Positions 36,001 to 47,493 of a DNA stretch of 64,000 nucleotides are shown piece by piece. The notes under the pieces were generated by a model that ran no database searches, was not told the origin of the DNA, and worked only from the letters and a program-made list of their open reading frames with translations. The position numbers were made by a program, and so were the translations under genes. The stretch comes from Apus apus (Eukaryota > Chordata > Aves > Apodiformes > Apodidae): NCBI RefSeq assembly GCF_020740795.1, contig NC_067304.1, positions 3,772,056 to 3,836,055 on the forward strand, given 5' to 3'. Numbering within the stretch: the first letter of the stretch is position 1; each line of letters starts with the position of its first letter.

Positions 36001-39000
36001 TGTCCCAGCAGCTCAGCCCCTGGCTGAGCAACCAGCCAAGCTTTCTGGCAACACCTGGAGCTTAGTTCTGCATCAGCCCCAGGAGCAGCAGCTGGAAGGA
36101 GCCCCCTGAGATGACCTGGGGCTCTGGCCAGAGCCTCGTGCTCTTGCAGCCGCTTTATCCCCTGGGCACCAGCTAGGATTGGAATTCCCAGGCTGGAAAT
36201 GCTCTGGGTGCCATCCCTGGGCTCCTGTCTCAGCCCTGGAGCCACCAAGGCCCCTTGCTTGTGGCTGCAGCAGTTGCTGCCCCGGGTCACTGCCTCTTTG
36301 CTGAATTGCTGAGACTGTCCTGGTGAGCCAAGGCAGCAGGAGCAGGAACAATAATTGTTCAGGGACATTATTTCAGTCTATTGGGGGGGACCTGCTCTCC
36401 TGCTGACACCCCTGGGTAAAAGCCCAGCTAAGTTGGTGTGCTCAAGATGAGGTTCTGCACAACTCTGCTCCCGTGGTGTCTGATCCTGTCACCCTTTCTG
36501 CTGCCCTACAAACCCCACAGGGCTCAGCACCCCTCCCACCCAACCCCTTGGGTGCTGCAGGGCCCCCAGTTTGTGCACAGAAAACCCTGACCCTGCTGCT
36601 GGTCCGTGAGAGCCAGGGTGGTGCTGGTGAGGATGGTTAAATGCCATCTCTGGATCATCTCCAGCCCTTGAGGTGGCTCCCAGGGAAGTGTCCCCTTGTG
36701 TGGAGTGGCCAAATGTCCCCCAGGGCAGCGAGAGAGGGGAAGTTTTATCTGGCGTGGAGGCTGTGGGAGGATTAAAGGCAGATTGATTGGGCCTTAAGAG
36801 CTCTGCCATAAATTCCTTCTCCAAATGTTGTTTGAGAGCAGTGAAACCCTGGCATTCCCAGAGCTCCTTCACTTATTAAACAACTTAATGAAGTGATTTG
36901 ATTAAACGCAGGGAAGTCTTTGTGGCTGCCCTGGTGTTTTGTAGCAACCTGGGGTTATTCAAGCTGTTACTTGGGAGGTGCTGCACTTTAGGATGTGCCT
37001 TATCAGCTACAGCTCAGGTCTGATTTTGCTGTGGTTAATTGTCCTGGTCCTTGTTTGTCACCTGTAGGAGCACAGCCCCAGGCATGTGCCCCAATGCCCA
37101 GTCAAGGTGATGGGCTGGAAACCAGAGATGCAAAAGGCTGCACCTCTCTGCTGTGTCTTGGAGCTCAGGGGTTAAGTGACTTAGTGGAAAATAAGATCCA
37201 GACCCAGACATGGGGTTTCTCCTATAGAAAAGCCACTGTTGGGGCCTGAGCTGCAACCACAGAGTGATGGATATCCTGGGAGGAGTGAGGGAGAGGGAGG
37301 GAGTGATGGTGAAGCCTCTGGCACCAACCTCTGCTCTGCCTTGGGTGGGAACCAGCACCAAGTGGGGTGGGCAGCTGCTGCCAGGGGCTCTTCTGCTACC
37401 AGCCATTCATAGTAAGAAGAGCTGGTGAGTTTAAAAGGGAGAAGAGGAGGGTCCAGGCTGCAGAGGGAGAGTGGGAAGGAGCAGTGTGAGTAACAGACAT
37501 AAGAAGAGAGGAGGCAATGTGACCTCTGCAGATACACAAATTACTCAGCTCCTTCTGGCTGCATCAAAGATTTTCTGACTCACCAGCCCAGGGATTTAAC
37601 CCCTGGATCTCGGGATGTGCTGGCAGAGGCTGCTCTGGCTCCTCTCCTGTGCAGGAGTGTGGCAGAGGGATGCCAGGTGTCCCCTGTCCTCTCCCAGGAG
37701 AGGAGGGCTCCGGGTGCCCCTTGGGCTCTAGGGGGAATGGTGGGTTTGCCTGGGGACCCCAGGACTGAGGAGGTGGCAGGATGAGATCCATCCCTCCCAG
37801 CTGCCTGCAGTGCCAGCTCCCAAATCCTGAAAATGCACCTTGTTTGTCCCCAACTTCTCCTCCCTCCCCAGAGCCTTGGAGCTGTCTGGGTCCAGGGAGT
37901 GACTGAGCAGCCTTGGGGGATCTTCCTTCCCAGATTTTCCATGCAAAGCCCCAGAAACCCCCTGTTTTAGCCCAACCCCAGATTCACCTTTCACATCTCC
38001 AGCCCTGTTGGTGGGAAGAGGAACAGTCCTGGAAGCTGGGGATGGTGGGCTCAGGTGCAGCCTCCAGCCAGTCCCATCCTCCCCTCCTTGAAGGGGTTAA
38101 ACCTTCCCAGACTCAGGGGTTTTTGTTCCCTTACACCCATCTGAGGGAATAATTGGATCCAGGCTGCTGCTGAGTGGAGCTACTTGGTTGGAGAGTGTCT
38201 GAACTGCTTTGCCTCTCCTTGAACCTGGCCTGAAAGGATGGGGAAGAGCCTGAGAAGCTGCTGGGCACCAGAACCTCTTGCCCCTATTCCAAGACTCGGG
38301 TCCAGAGGGACACCAGTGTAGGAAACTTTCTGCTCCCTCTCACCTCAGGTCACCTGGAAAAAAAAAACCCACAACAAACCAAACAGGAAAAGAAAGATAT
38401 TCCAGCAAAGGAGGGAAAATAGCTGCAGGAGGCACATAAAAGCTGTGCCCACGGAGCTGTGCCAGGAACAGGCTGGAAAAAGACTGGGAGCAACTGGGGA
38501 GAGATGGGATGATAAAGGCTGGAGCTCAGTTAGGTGGAAAGCACAGGAGGAGCTTGATTTATTTGGTGTTTCCCTTCATATCCTTTGCTTCCCATTTTCA
38601 TCATGGGTTGCAAAGAGTTTGTCTTGAAGCTTGTGCAATGGCTGGACCAGCTCCATGCAGCAACAGACCTGGGCTCTGATGGATCATCCCGACCTTCGAG
38701 GCCTCTGGGCTTTGTTTAAACCAAGCTGGGATTTTCACCAAGACAACTTTCATGATGGGATTTCCTGTGTTGCCAGGAGAGGCAGAGACCTCGTCACAGC
38801 AGCATGTTGCCTTTTTCCATTTCTGGGCCTCGGTTGAGCTCTGTTTAAAAGAAGCAAGTGAGAGCAGTGACTGGAGCTGGACAGGACCAGGGGTTTCAGT
38901 TTCACTGGAAAAGGCCCCATATTCTGCTTTTTTTTCCACTCCAAAATAATGCAAGAACAAAAATAAGGCATTTCCCGTAAGATGGAACTATTGGAAAAAT

Positions 39001-42000
39001 CTCCCTTGGAGTTTTGATTTATTTATTATTTTTTTTTCAATGCAATCAAAATATCCCTGTTTTTGCCTTTAGTAAAGCTCTTAATGGGAAGCTGAGCCTC
39101 CACGGGATGTTTTTAGGGCTGTGATTTCACCTGTCTTTGGTAGTTGTTGCTCTTTGATAGTTTTTGCAGCTCTCAGCTCCTTGCACACCCAAGCCTCAAA
39201 TATTTGGGTGATGAACAGCGAGGGGAAGGGCTGGGGGATGAGACCATGTTCTGGAGGATTCCCAGCTCTACCAAGCTTGGGGATGATCCTGGGTTAATTA
39301 CAGCCCTGCTCTTCCCTGGGAAAGTGTTAATGGGGAGAGGGGTGTGAGGATACAGCCCTCAGAGGATGGATCCTGGAATGATTTTTGGAAATCTGATGCT
39401 GCCTCTGATGCTTCCCTGCTGAACAACTGACCCATCTGCAGAGAGTTAACTCTTCCCTGCTAGCACTGAGCATCCTGCTGCAGGGGAGAGGGCTGGATTT
39501 GACCCCTGCTCCTGGCTGGACATGGCCAAGTATAAGCATGAAATAACCCAGCTCAGGGAAAGGGGAAAAACCCACCAAGCACTTCCAAGAGAGGGAGCAG
39601 ACCCATTTCCCATGGGATCTTTGTTCCTTGAAAGAGGCTAAGAGGAGAAAATGCAGTATTTGCTTGCAAAGGGAGCTTGCATCAGGGAAGCTGGGCAGTG
39701 CAGAGGGTTTTTGGTTTCATGGTGAGAGCAAAGGAGGCAGGGAAGGTCAAGAGCAGCTGCTGCAGCTTGAGCACGTCTGAGTAGCCCCAGAAGTGCTGGT
39801 TGAGGGCAGACCCTTCTGGCTGAGGGTGTCTGGGTGTGGAAAAGCAGAGGTGGAAGCTGAGTGGGGTGGGATGATGCCCAGGGCAGGGACAGGCAGCTCT
39901 GCCAGCTGAGCAGGACCAGGGCAGCCAGGGTGTGTGGGGCAGGAGCTGGGTGAGGAGCTGTGGGGGGACGGGTGCCTGAGGCCCTGGCACCGAGGTTTGG
40001 GGAGAGAGGGATTAAGTGAAAGCCTTTGGCAGCTCTTAGCAGTTAGAAAAATGAGCTGAATTTATAGCTGTAATATTTGGAGCTGTTTCTGAGTACCTCT
40101 GGGGTTTTGACAGGCCTGTTTTCTCCTCGTCCTGCCAAGCAATAGAGGCAAATCTGCACAGGGTGGAATTTGCAGCAACGTAACGGGGCTGAGAGACTGA
40201 GCCCCCAGATCCAGCCTGAACATCCATCAACCCCAGGTTCATCCATCATCCTGGGTCCCTTTGGCCCATCTGTGCTCTCTGGTTTCTCCTCCCTGTCACG
40301 TTTGCATGGAGGAGGGCACGTTCTGGGGACCCTGGGGACTGTCACCACCCGGGGCTGCAGGGCCAGCTCCTGTACCCCGTGTTCTCCACGTAGATCTCCC
40401 CACCCCAGATATGTGGCTCCACCCCCAGCTTGGGATGTTTCAAGTGCTTTTGGTGGCTGGGCTGAAATGCTTTTGGAGGTGACTGTCCCCAGCTGGGGTG
40501 TTCCTGGGGACAGCTGAGCAGGCAAGAGCTCGCGTGGCTGAAGGGACAGCGTTGGGTTTCCACCAGGATAATCTGCTGTTATCACCTGGCTGTGGAAGTT
40601 TCTCCATGATGCTTCACCCTTGCATAGGGATATTTATTAGCAGAAAAGGGCAGTAACAAGGGTCTCCCCAGCTGTGCCTTCTTCAAGGCTGGCCAGGATG
40701 GGGCTGGGTTTACCACGGAGCTCCAGTAGCCCTAAATCACAGCATCCCAATTAATTTCTTCAAGGGGGAGCAGCCCCATGAACTGGGCCCCCCAGGGCTG
40801 TGCCTTGTCCCCAGCCATGGTGGTGGGTGTCCCCTGCCCAGGGGGAGGCTGGTGGTGTCATGCAAGGAAGGTGTCTGGCTGGCTCCTGCCTTTGGAGTGG
40901 AAAAATACTGGAGGAGGAGGAGGCAAGGATGAAGGCCAAACCCAAGGGAGGCTCAGACACTACTCAGGTGTTTCCATTGTGAGCAGCAGCTTGGCAAGCC
41001 CAGATGATGTGAGGGAGGTGACAGAGACCATCAGCTTGGGGCACCCAGGTGGGGTCACCCTCTGCTTCCACCCACCCCAGGGGCATGACAAGCCCCAGCC
41101 CTCAGTGCCAGAGGTGTCACCAGGAAGGCAGGGCAGATGTCCATGGCACCTTGGGGACTCCTTCTGCCTTTCTGATGGTCCAAGCCGTTGTCCTCATTGA
41201 CTCCTGCCACCCCAATGTGCCCAGTCTCCCCACACATGGGGGAAATATTCACATATTTTCTTGGGTATGTATTTGATGCTCTCCAAACCCTTGGCCTGAG
41301 CGGCATCTTGTGGTGATGGGTCCCACTGGCTAATTGTGTGTTTGGCTCCAAATATTTGCTTTCATGGTTTCCCACACGTTGCATTCGGGGTTTCGTTGAA
41401 TCACCCCCTTGTTCTGGTTTTAACCCACTCTGGCAGTTCTTCCTGCTTCTGAGCTGACACCAAGAACCCTTCCACCATCCCAAGTGCTGTGGTGGCTGGA
41501 GGAATCCTTTCCTGCATGGTCAGGAGTGGGCTGAGCCTGGGGGAGACGTGCTGGGGGGTCACAGCAGCCTCTTGTCCTGCTTGGATGTTGGGGGGAGAGT
41601 GTTCCTGGGGAGGGTGTAAGGAACCTCTGCCTAGAGAACAGCCCCACGGTGAAGCACAAGCCTTGGGAGTCTCCTGGGAAGCTTGGAATCACTTTGTCTT
41701 TGCTTATTTAACACATCAGCCCTGCTTGCAGAGCAAAGAGCCAGGATTTCTCATTGTGTCTCTGTGCTGTGCCTGGAGCTGCCCAGCTGGGAAACCACAG
41801 GGGGTGTTTTCTCTGGGGGTGTCAGAGGCAAGTGGTGGCCCAGTGGCAAGAAGCCACTCTGGGAGTCCTTGGGCTCTGCTGCCTCTGAGCTTAGGGACTC
41901 CCTGTGCTGGGGGCACCCCAAGGAAAGGAGGGCTCCTGGTTCCCAGGGTCCTGTGGTGATGCCCAGCTCTGGTGCTGGGGCCATGAGCTGATGTGCTCAG

Positions 42001-42050
42001 CAGCCCTTGGCCCCACTGCCAGGAGCTCCTGAGTGTCTGCTCAGCCTTGC

Positions 42051-42088
42051 AGGGGAAAAAAAAAAGAAAAAGGGGGGGGGGGGGGGGG
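42051..42088 (+). repeat. 38-base homopurine tract ending in G17
   Basis: The tract is entirely purine: AGGGG, an A-rich middle, then 17 consecutive G (42072-42088). Such tracts can form triplexes or quadruplexes, and the G-run length is often an assembly or sequencing uncertainty. Confidence 0.9.
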
Positions 42089-45000
42089 TTGGACTTTTCT
42101 CCTTCAGAGAAATGAGTCAGATGATTTAATCCCTGAGAAATGTGAGGTTTGAATTCTCTATCTCCTCCCTGTGCTTAAAGCAGCCACAAGAACAGCACAG
42201 GAGGTGGGAGGTGGGGTAGGAAGGGGCTGAGGGGGGTGCTGGGGGGGGTCAGGGCTGGTAGCCCTGCTATGGCCACTGCTGGGGACAGGGCCTGCCCTGC
42301 TTGTCACCCTGTCTGTGACAGGCAGTGGGATGGGGTCCCATGGTGCCAGTTCCCATGGCTGGGCTGGTCCCTGTCACAGAGAACTTCCCCCCCCTCCCTC
42401 CCTTGGCAGGGAACAGGGCTCAGCCAGGCTGGCCCGGCAATGAGTTTGCTGGGTCTCAGCCCTTGGAAGGACTGTTCTTTCCTTATGGGGAGATTGTTGC
42501 TTCCAGTTTGGCCTCTTTCCTGGGAGGATGGGGGTGATGGAGTGGGTCCTGTCGGGATGGGCAGTGCTCTGCACCAGGGATGTGGGGGAGCCTCGGGGCT
42601 GGGCTGTGAGCACCCTCAGACTGGTGTGTCTGTGTCAGCCCCTCTGCGCCAGGGCTGAACAGGAATGAAAAGAAAAACTTTGCATGGAAATACTACGGGT
42701 TGTCTAAACAGAAAAGGCAGCTGGATCTGTGGCCCTGCCAGCACAGAGCTCCCTCCCTGCCTCAGTTTCCCCTGCGAGTGATGGAGGATGTGACTTCCCC
42801 TCCTTCCCCTCTGCCCATCCTTGGCCAGACTGTGATGGGGGCAGGACCAGCCCTTCCTGGCCCTGGGGCAGGAGCTGCTGGGACCCTCCTGATCTAGACT
42901 GGCTCGTGGCTCTTGCTGGCTCCTCACAGAGTGTCACATCTCTGGCAAACCCGAGCAGAAAAGGGTTTATGGGTGTGAGGGGTGGTGGTTCAGGTTCCTC
43001 CACTGCCTCTGCACCAGGAGCCAGCTCTGAGGACGAGAGGCTCGGGAAGCTTTTCCATTCCCTAACCCTTCCCTGGCTGCCACTTCCCTGGGCTCAGGCA
43101 CCCGCTGCATGAGGCTCTTCTCCAGGGGACATTTGCCCGTGGGTTTAACGACCAAAGCAGCAGCTGTGCTCACAAAACGGGGCTTGTTTCTTGTTTTCCC
43201 TTTTCTTTTCAACACCTGGCTGGGGCAGGGGTCAGCTGCCTGTTCAGCTGCTTTTCTGACTCGGGAGGGAGAGCAGCTCGTTCTTTCCAGTCTGGCTCTG
43301 TCTCTCTGTCCATCTGTGCTGATGAAGCTCCATGTCCTGGTCCAAGGAGGTTTTGCTCCCTGGTTAAAGCAGCGTGAGATGCTGAGGGATACAGGGATAC
43401 AGCCTGGGAAGAAGGGATGGGTGTTTGGAATGAGTGTATCTGCCTGGAAGGGATGCAGGTGACCTCCTCCTCCCTCCCTTGCTGTGTGCTGGGATCCAAG
43501 GTGACTCAAGTGACACACATGTCCAAGCATGGAGCTGAACAGACATGTTCTTGTGCTTCTGGAGCACTTTGGACTGGGGGCTGCTTTCTTGAAGGGGGGT
43601 TTTCAAACATCTTCCCCATGCCCCCTTGGCAGCCACACTCATAGAGCAGGTTTCCAGGTTGTTTGCTGCAGATGGAGATGTGGACACGGAGCAGGCACAC
43701 TTTGCTCCTGCTCCACGTGCAGCTGGGGGGGCAGGAATCACATCATGCAACATCTCAGCGAGGGGAGAGCAGGATCCATGCATTACAAAGCAACATACTT
43801 TTCCCCTTTGCTCACTTCCCACTCCAGAGCTTTCCTTGGAGCCAAGTGTTTCTCCCAGGCTTACGGTGACGTTCCCCTTGCTCTCTGGCTCTGGTGTGCA
43901 GAGGCTGCTGTGTGCTCCCCCGGGGGCAGAGGGGGCTGGGATGAGCAGGAGCCTGCCCCTGGCTCCTGATGAGGTCTGAGGGAAGCTGAGTTTAATTTTC
44001 CAGGCTGGTGGCCACCCAACCCCACGAGGTGGGGGGAGATCTGTGGAGGCCTGGGAGAGCTGTGGTTCCCCGAGGGCAGTGCAGCACCATCCCACCATGG
44101 GGAATGGGTCCCTCCCAAACCACCAGCCATCACTTTGGGGGGACCCCTGGGCTCCCGTTGTCCCTGCTCAGTGGCCCCTTTCCATTACACTGGTGGCTGC
44201 TGCTGAAGAGCAGCTCTACTTTGCTGCCAGTGCCTGAGATCTGATGTTCTGCATCCAGCACACGCTGCTCTGGCCGCAAGGGCAGCTCAGGTTTCCTGCT
44301 GCTTTTTGGGGTTTTCTTCTTCTGAAATTAAATTTTTTAGCTCTCCAGAGGGAATTGTAAGATCTGGCCATCAGAAAGAACCACTGAGCTGTAAATCATC
44401 TGTGTTTGTACAGCACTGAGCACAGCAGAGGCTCGGCTTGGGATGGGGTGACTGATGCTGGGATAACATAAAGAATAAGCTTCTCCCTCTGGGGAAAAAT
44501 CCATTTGGAGCTGGTGGTTTTGAGGAGCCCAGGCTGTGGTGGGGGGAAGGAGAGCTGGTTTGAGGGCAACCCTTTGCTTGGAGGTGTTTGAGGAGCCTCC
44601 TATGCTGCTTTGCTCTGCAAAATTCCCTTTCTTGAGCCCCCTGGGACTGCCAGCTCTTGGGGTGCTGTGATGTCTCTTGGGGCTGTCCCCTCTGCGTTGC
44701 TCCTGAGCAGGGGGAAATGGTGACACTCTGGTGGCCTGAGGTGCAGATGGCCAGGGAGGCTGTGCTGTTGGAAATCAATGGTGGGGTTTGGTGGGGGAGG
44801 GTCTTTTTCTGGGGGCAGGAGATTCTTATTTTCACCAACCCTGATATGAGCCATGAGCACCATGACCTGGCTGGGGAGGATGAGGGATGTGGGTGCTTGC
44901 TGAGTTTAACAGTTCCCAGCTGGAGCTGAGAGCAACTGCTTATAATGGGTTGGGGTGGTGTTGGTTTTTTTTTTTCTGATATCCTCCCCTTAAACCCTCT

Positions 45001-47389
45001 GCTGCCTCTTGTCCATGTTCCATCCTTTGGGGTGTCTGCACAGCTGCCCTGGACTCTGTGCTGGGGTGGCTGGAGTGACCAGGGCACGACTGGGTGCTGA
45101 AACCTCCTGTGCCTGATGGGCTGGTGGGAAGCAGCACCTGGGCTCATTGAGGGCCACATTCCTGTGTTTACCCTCTCGGTGGCTGTTCCCTCATGTTGTC
45201 CTTGGTCGAGACAGGCCAATTCTTGCAGCCCTGGCTCTGCTCTTGGTGCTTTCACACTCAAACATTTCCTCTCCTGCCTCCGCCAGACCAAAGTGCTATT
45301 TCTGTCACAAACCTCTGCAGAACAAACAGGCCATGACTGGGAAAAGGGGATAAACTGATGGGATGGGGGGGACCAGAGATAGCTGGGATGCTGTAAGCCT
45401 ATGGGAAGGCACTGAATTTGTGATCTCCCCATGCCAACAAGAGCAGGTTTGCTCCATGGCCACCCTCCATCATCCCCTTTGCTTGCAAGAGTGGAGCCAG
45501 ATTTTGCTCCAGACGTAGAACAAACCAAGTGCCCAGAGCCACGTTGAGGGCTGCAGCCTGTCTTAGAAATGTAAAAGGATGTCTTTGAAGGTAGATTCCA
45601 AACTTGGACACCGAAAGAAATTCCTGCAGGAAGAAAATTCAACAAACAAAGTCCCTTTGGCTGAGTTTGAAATTTGTACTCACCAGATTTGCTGAAGGTT
45701 TTTGTGCTTCCTGGCAGTGGGAGCTGTGTTAGCAGCTTCCCAGGGGGGACAGGGTGATGGAGAAGGTCTAGGGTGTGAAACCTTTCCTTGTTGGCATTGC
45801 AGGGTGGCTTTTGTGCAAGTAATTGCCCCATTTGGTGCCTCAGTTTCTCCTTTCAGTGCCCAGCTGAGTATCTGCTAGCAAGATAAAACCCCATGAAAGG
45901 TGTCCCCAGGGATTTAGGCACTTTTGACTAGTTTTTAAAAGCAATTGGCATGGATCTCCTAACAGCAAACACTTTCCTTATTGATTCTTATCCTTCTCCA
46001 GCTGGCAAACACATGTCTCCATCTCGACCCTTTGTTTAAACAACATGAAATACTGATGTGGTTTCTCCCCATTCCTCTTCCTGGCTTGTGCTTGAGCTAC
46101 CTGCTGGTTTTTAGGCTGTAGGGTGAGGGCTGTGCCCTCAGAGCATCCCAGCCCAGCAGGCAGCAAGCAGCACTCACCAGCAATACTCCAGTTTGGGGGT
46201 AAGGAGAAGGGCACTGGGTTGGGAACAAATATATGGAAGAGTTGTGGGGAGCCTGTGGTAAAATAGGGGAGTGCAGTGGATGGAATTTAATGTTTTTTTC
46301 TTTGGGGGGTGGGCTCTTATTTTGGCTGTTTGAACCTGCTGTTGGTAACCACTGTCAGCTGAGTGTGGGAGTGCAGGATTGGACCCTCCTGGAGGGCTGC
46401 CAGGCTTCGGTGGGTTTTGGGCTGGGCTTTCCATGAGCCAAAGCAGGTCAGGTTTCCTGGCTCCTGCTGCAGATGGAGAGGGGATGGCTTGGGGGGAGGG
46501 AGAGGACCCACTGAATCTGGTATCCCAGGGATGCTTGGGATGAAGTTCCCTGTAGGAGGGGGATCCCCCTGGCTGTCGTGCCCCCCCTGGGACTCCTCGC
46601 TAGTGCCTGGGCTGCATCTGAGAGCTGTGAATATGCAACAGGTCCCAGGCTGCCTCGGAGCAGAAATATCCCCGTTGATCAGGCACCCAGCAGCCCCAGG
46701 GGTCCCTTGGTCACGTCCCCTTAATGCACAGTGGTTTTCCAGCCTGGGACCTGAATGAGGTCCCATGCAAAACCCAGTGGTCCCGTGGCACTCAGCTGCA
46801 CAGCCCCGCTGGGGCTCCCCCTCCTTTCTCATCGTTAAGGATTTAAATTAAAACTCATCACCAGCCGGGAGGGAATGAACCCTGCGTCGTGTTTGGTGCT
46901 GCCATCTGCCAGGCAGGAGCAGGGACCCCAGCGCGGGGCTGGCTCCCTCAGCAGGGATGGGGCTGTCACCGTGCGGGTGGGGGGCCAGGGTGGCACAGCC
47001 CGGGGTGCCACACGCCGAGCCCCCCTACCCCTTCAACTCCCTTGAAATCCCACCACGCCTCTGCAAAGCCCCGTCCCGAACACGCGCTCCCGGCGCGGGG
47101 CCCCTTAGCAAGGGAAAAGGGCTTTACTGAAATTATTAATTAGCTCTGGTTTTTTTGTTTTTTAAAAAAAACCAACACAAAAAGGGCTCGGAGCAGCCTC
47201 CGCAGCAGCAGGAATTGTGATGAAACGCCAGCCCTCCGGCGGGCAGGCCGGCCATGTGCGCGCCGCCGGGCTTGGCTGCCAGATAAAGACGTGATTGTTG
47301 TCATCGAGGCTCCGTCCCAGCCCTCCCCCCGCCTCCCCACACCCCCGGCCACAGGCTCCCAGGAACAAAACCCCCCGCTCTCGGCCCAG

Positions 47390-47493
47390 GGCTCCACTCG
47401 TGGCGGAGCCGCGGTGCCGGGAGGAGGAGGAAGCCAGAGAGAAACTTGTCTCGGGGATTAATAAGAGGCAGGAGGAGGGAGAGGTGCACACAG
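47390..47493 (+). other. PRELP: Candidate PRELP non-coding exon 1
   Basis: PRELP needs an upstream 5' UTR exon because its ATG lies only 15 bases after a splice acceptor. The best candidate I see ends at a strong donor, CACACAG|gtaagc (exon end 47493), in a CpG-rich stretch with a purine-rich leader. An AT-rich homeodomain-type island lies about 250 bases upstream. No clear TATA box is seen, and the 5' boundary is arbitrary. Other donors in the 6.4-kb interval could be the real one. Confidence 0.3.

Larger units (their letters stand above)
20780..47389. other. Intergenic, FMOD-PRELP head-to-head interval
   Basis: About 26.6 kb separates the divergent starts of two paralogous matrix genes. 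I recognise no protein-coding exon. Long open frames occur (for example minus strand 28615-29631, 30664-31488 and 44371-45831), but they have non-coding-like composition and no known domain. Contents: two CR1 tails (22625-22727, 28536-28700), an 18-bp tandem repeat (24818-24931), A-rich and T/A runs (27548-27589, 27831-27878), a GT-rich run (30294-30325), a CCAT/CCAC repeat (33021-33080), and a purine tract (42051-42088). AT-rich islands with TAAT, TAATCC, ATGCAAAT or ATCAAAG motifs lie near 28296-28322, 29661-29752, 32350-32395, 36868-36910 and 47121-47150. CpG-richer sequence occupies about 30400-31800. Shared matrix-gene enhancers could lie here, but none can be assigned from sequence. Confidence 0.7.
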
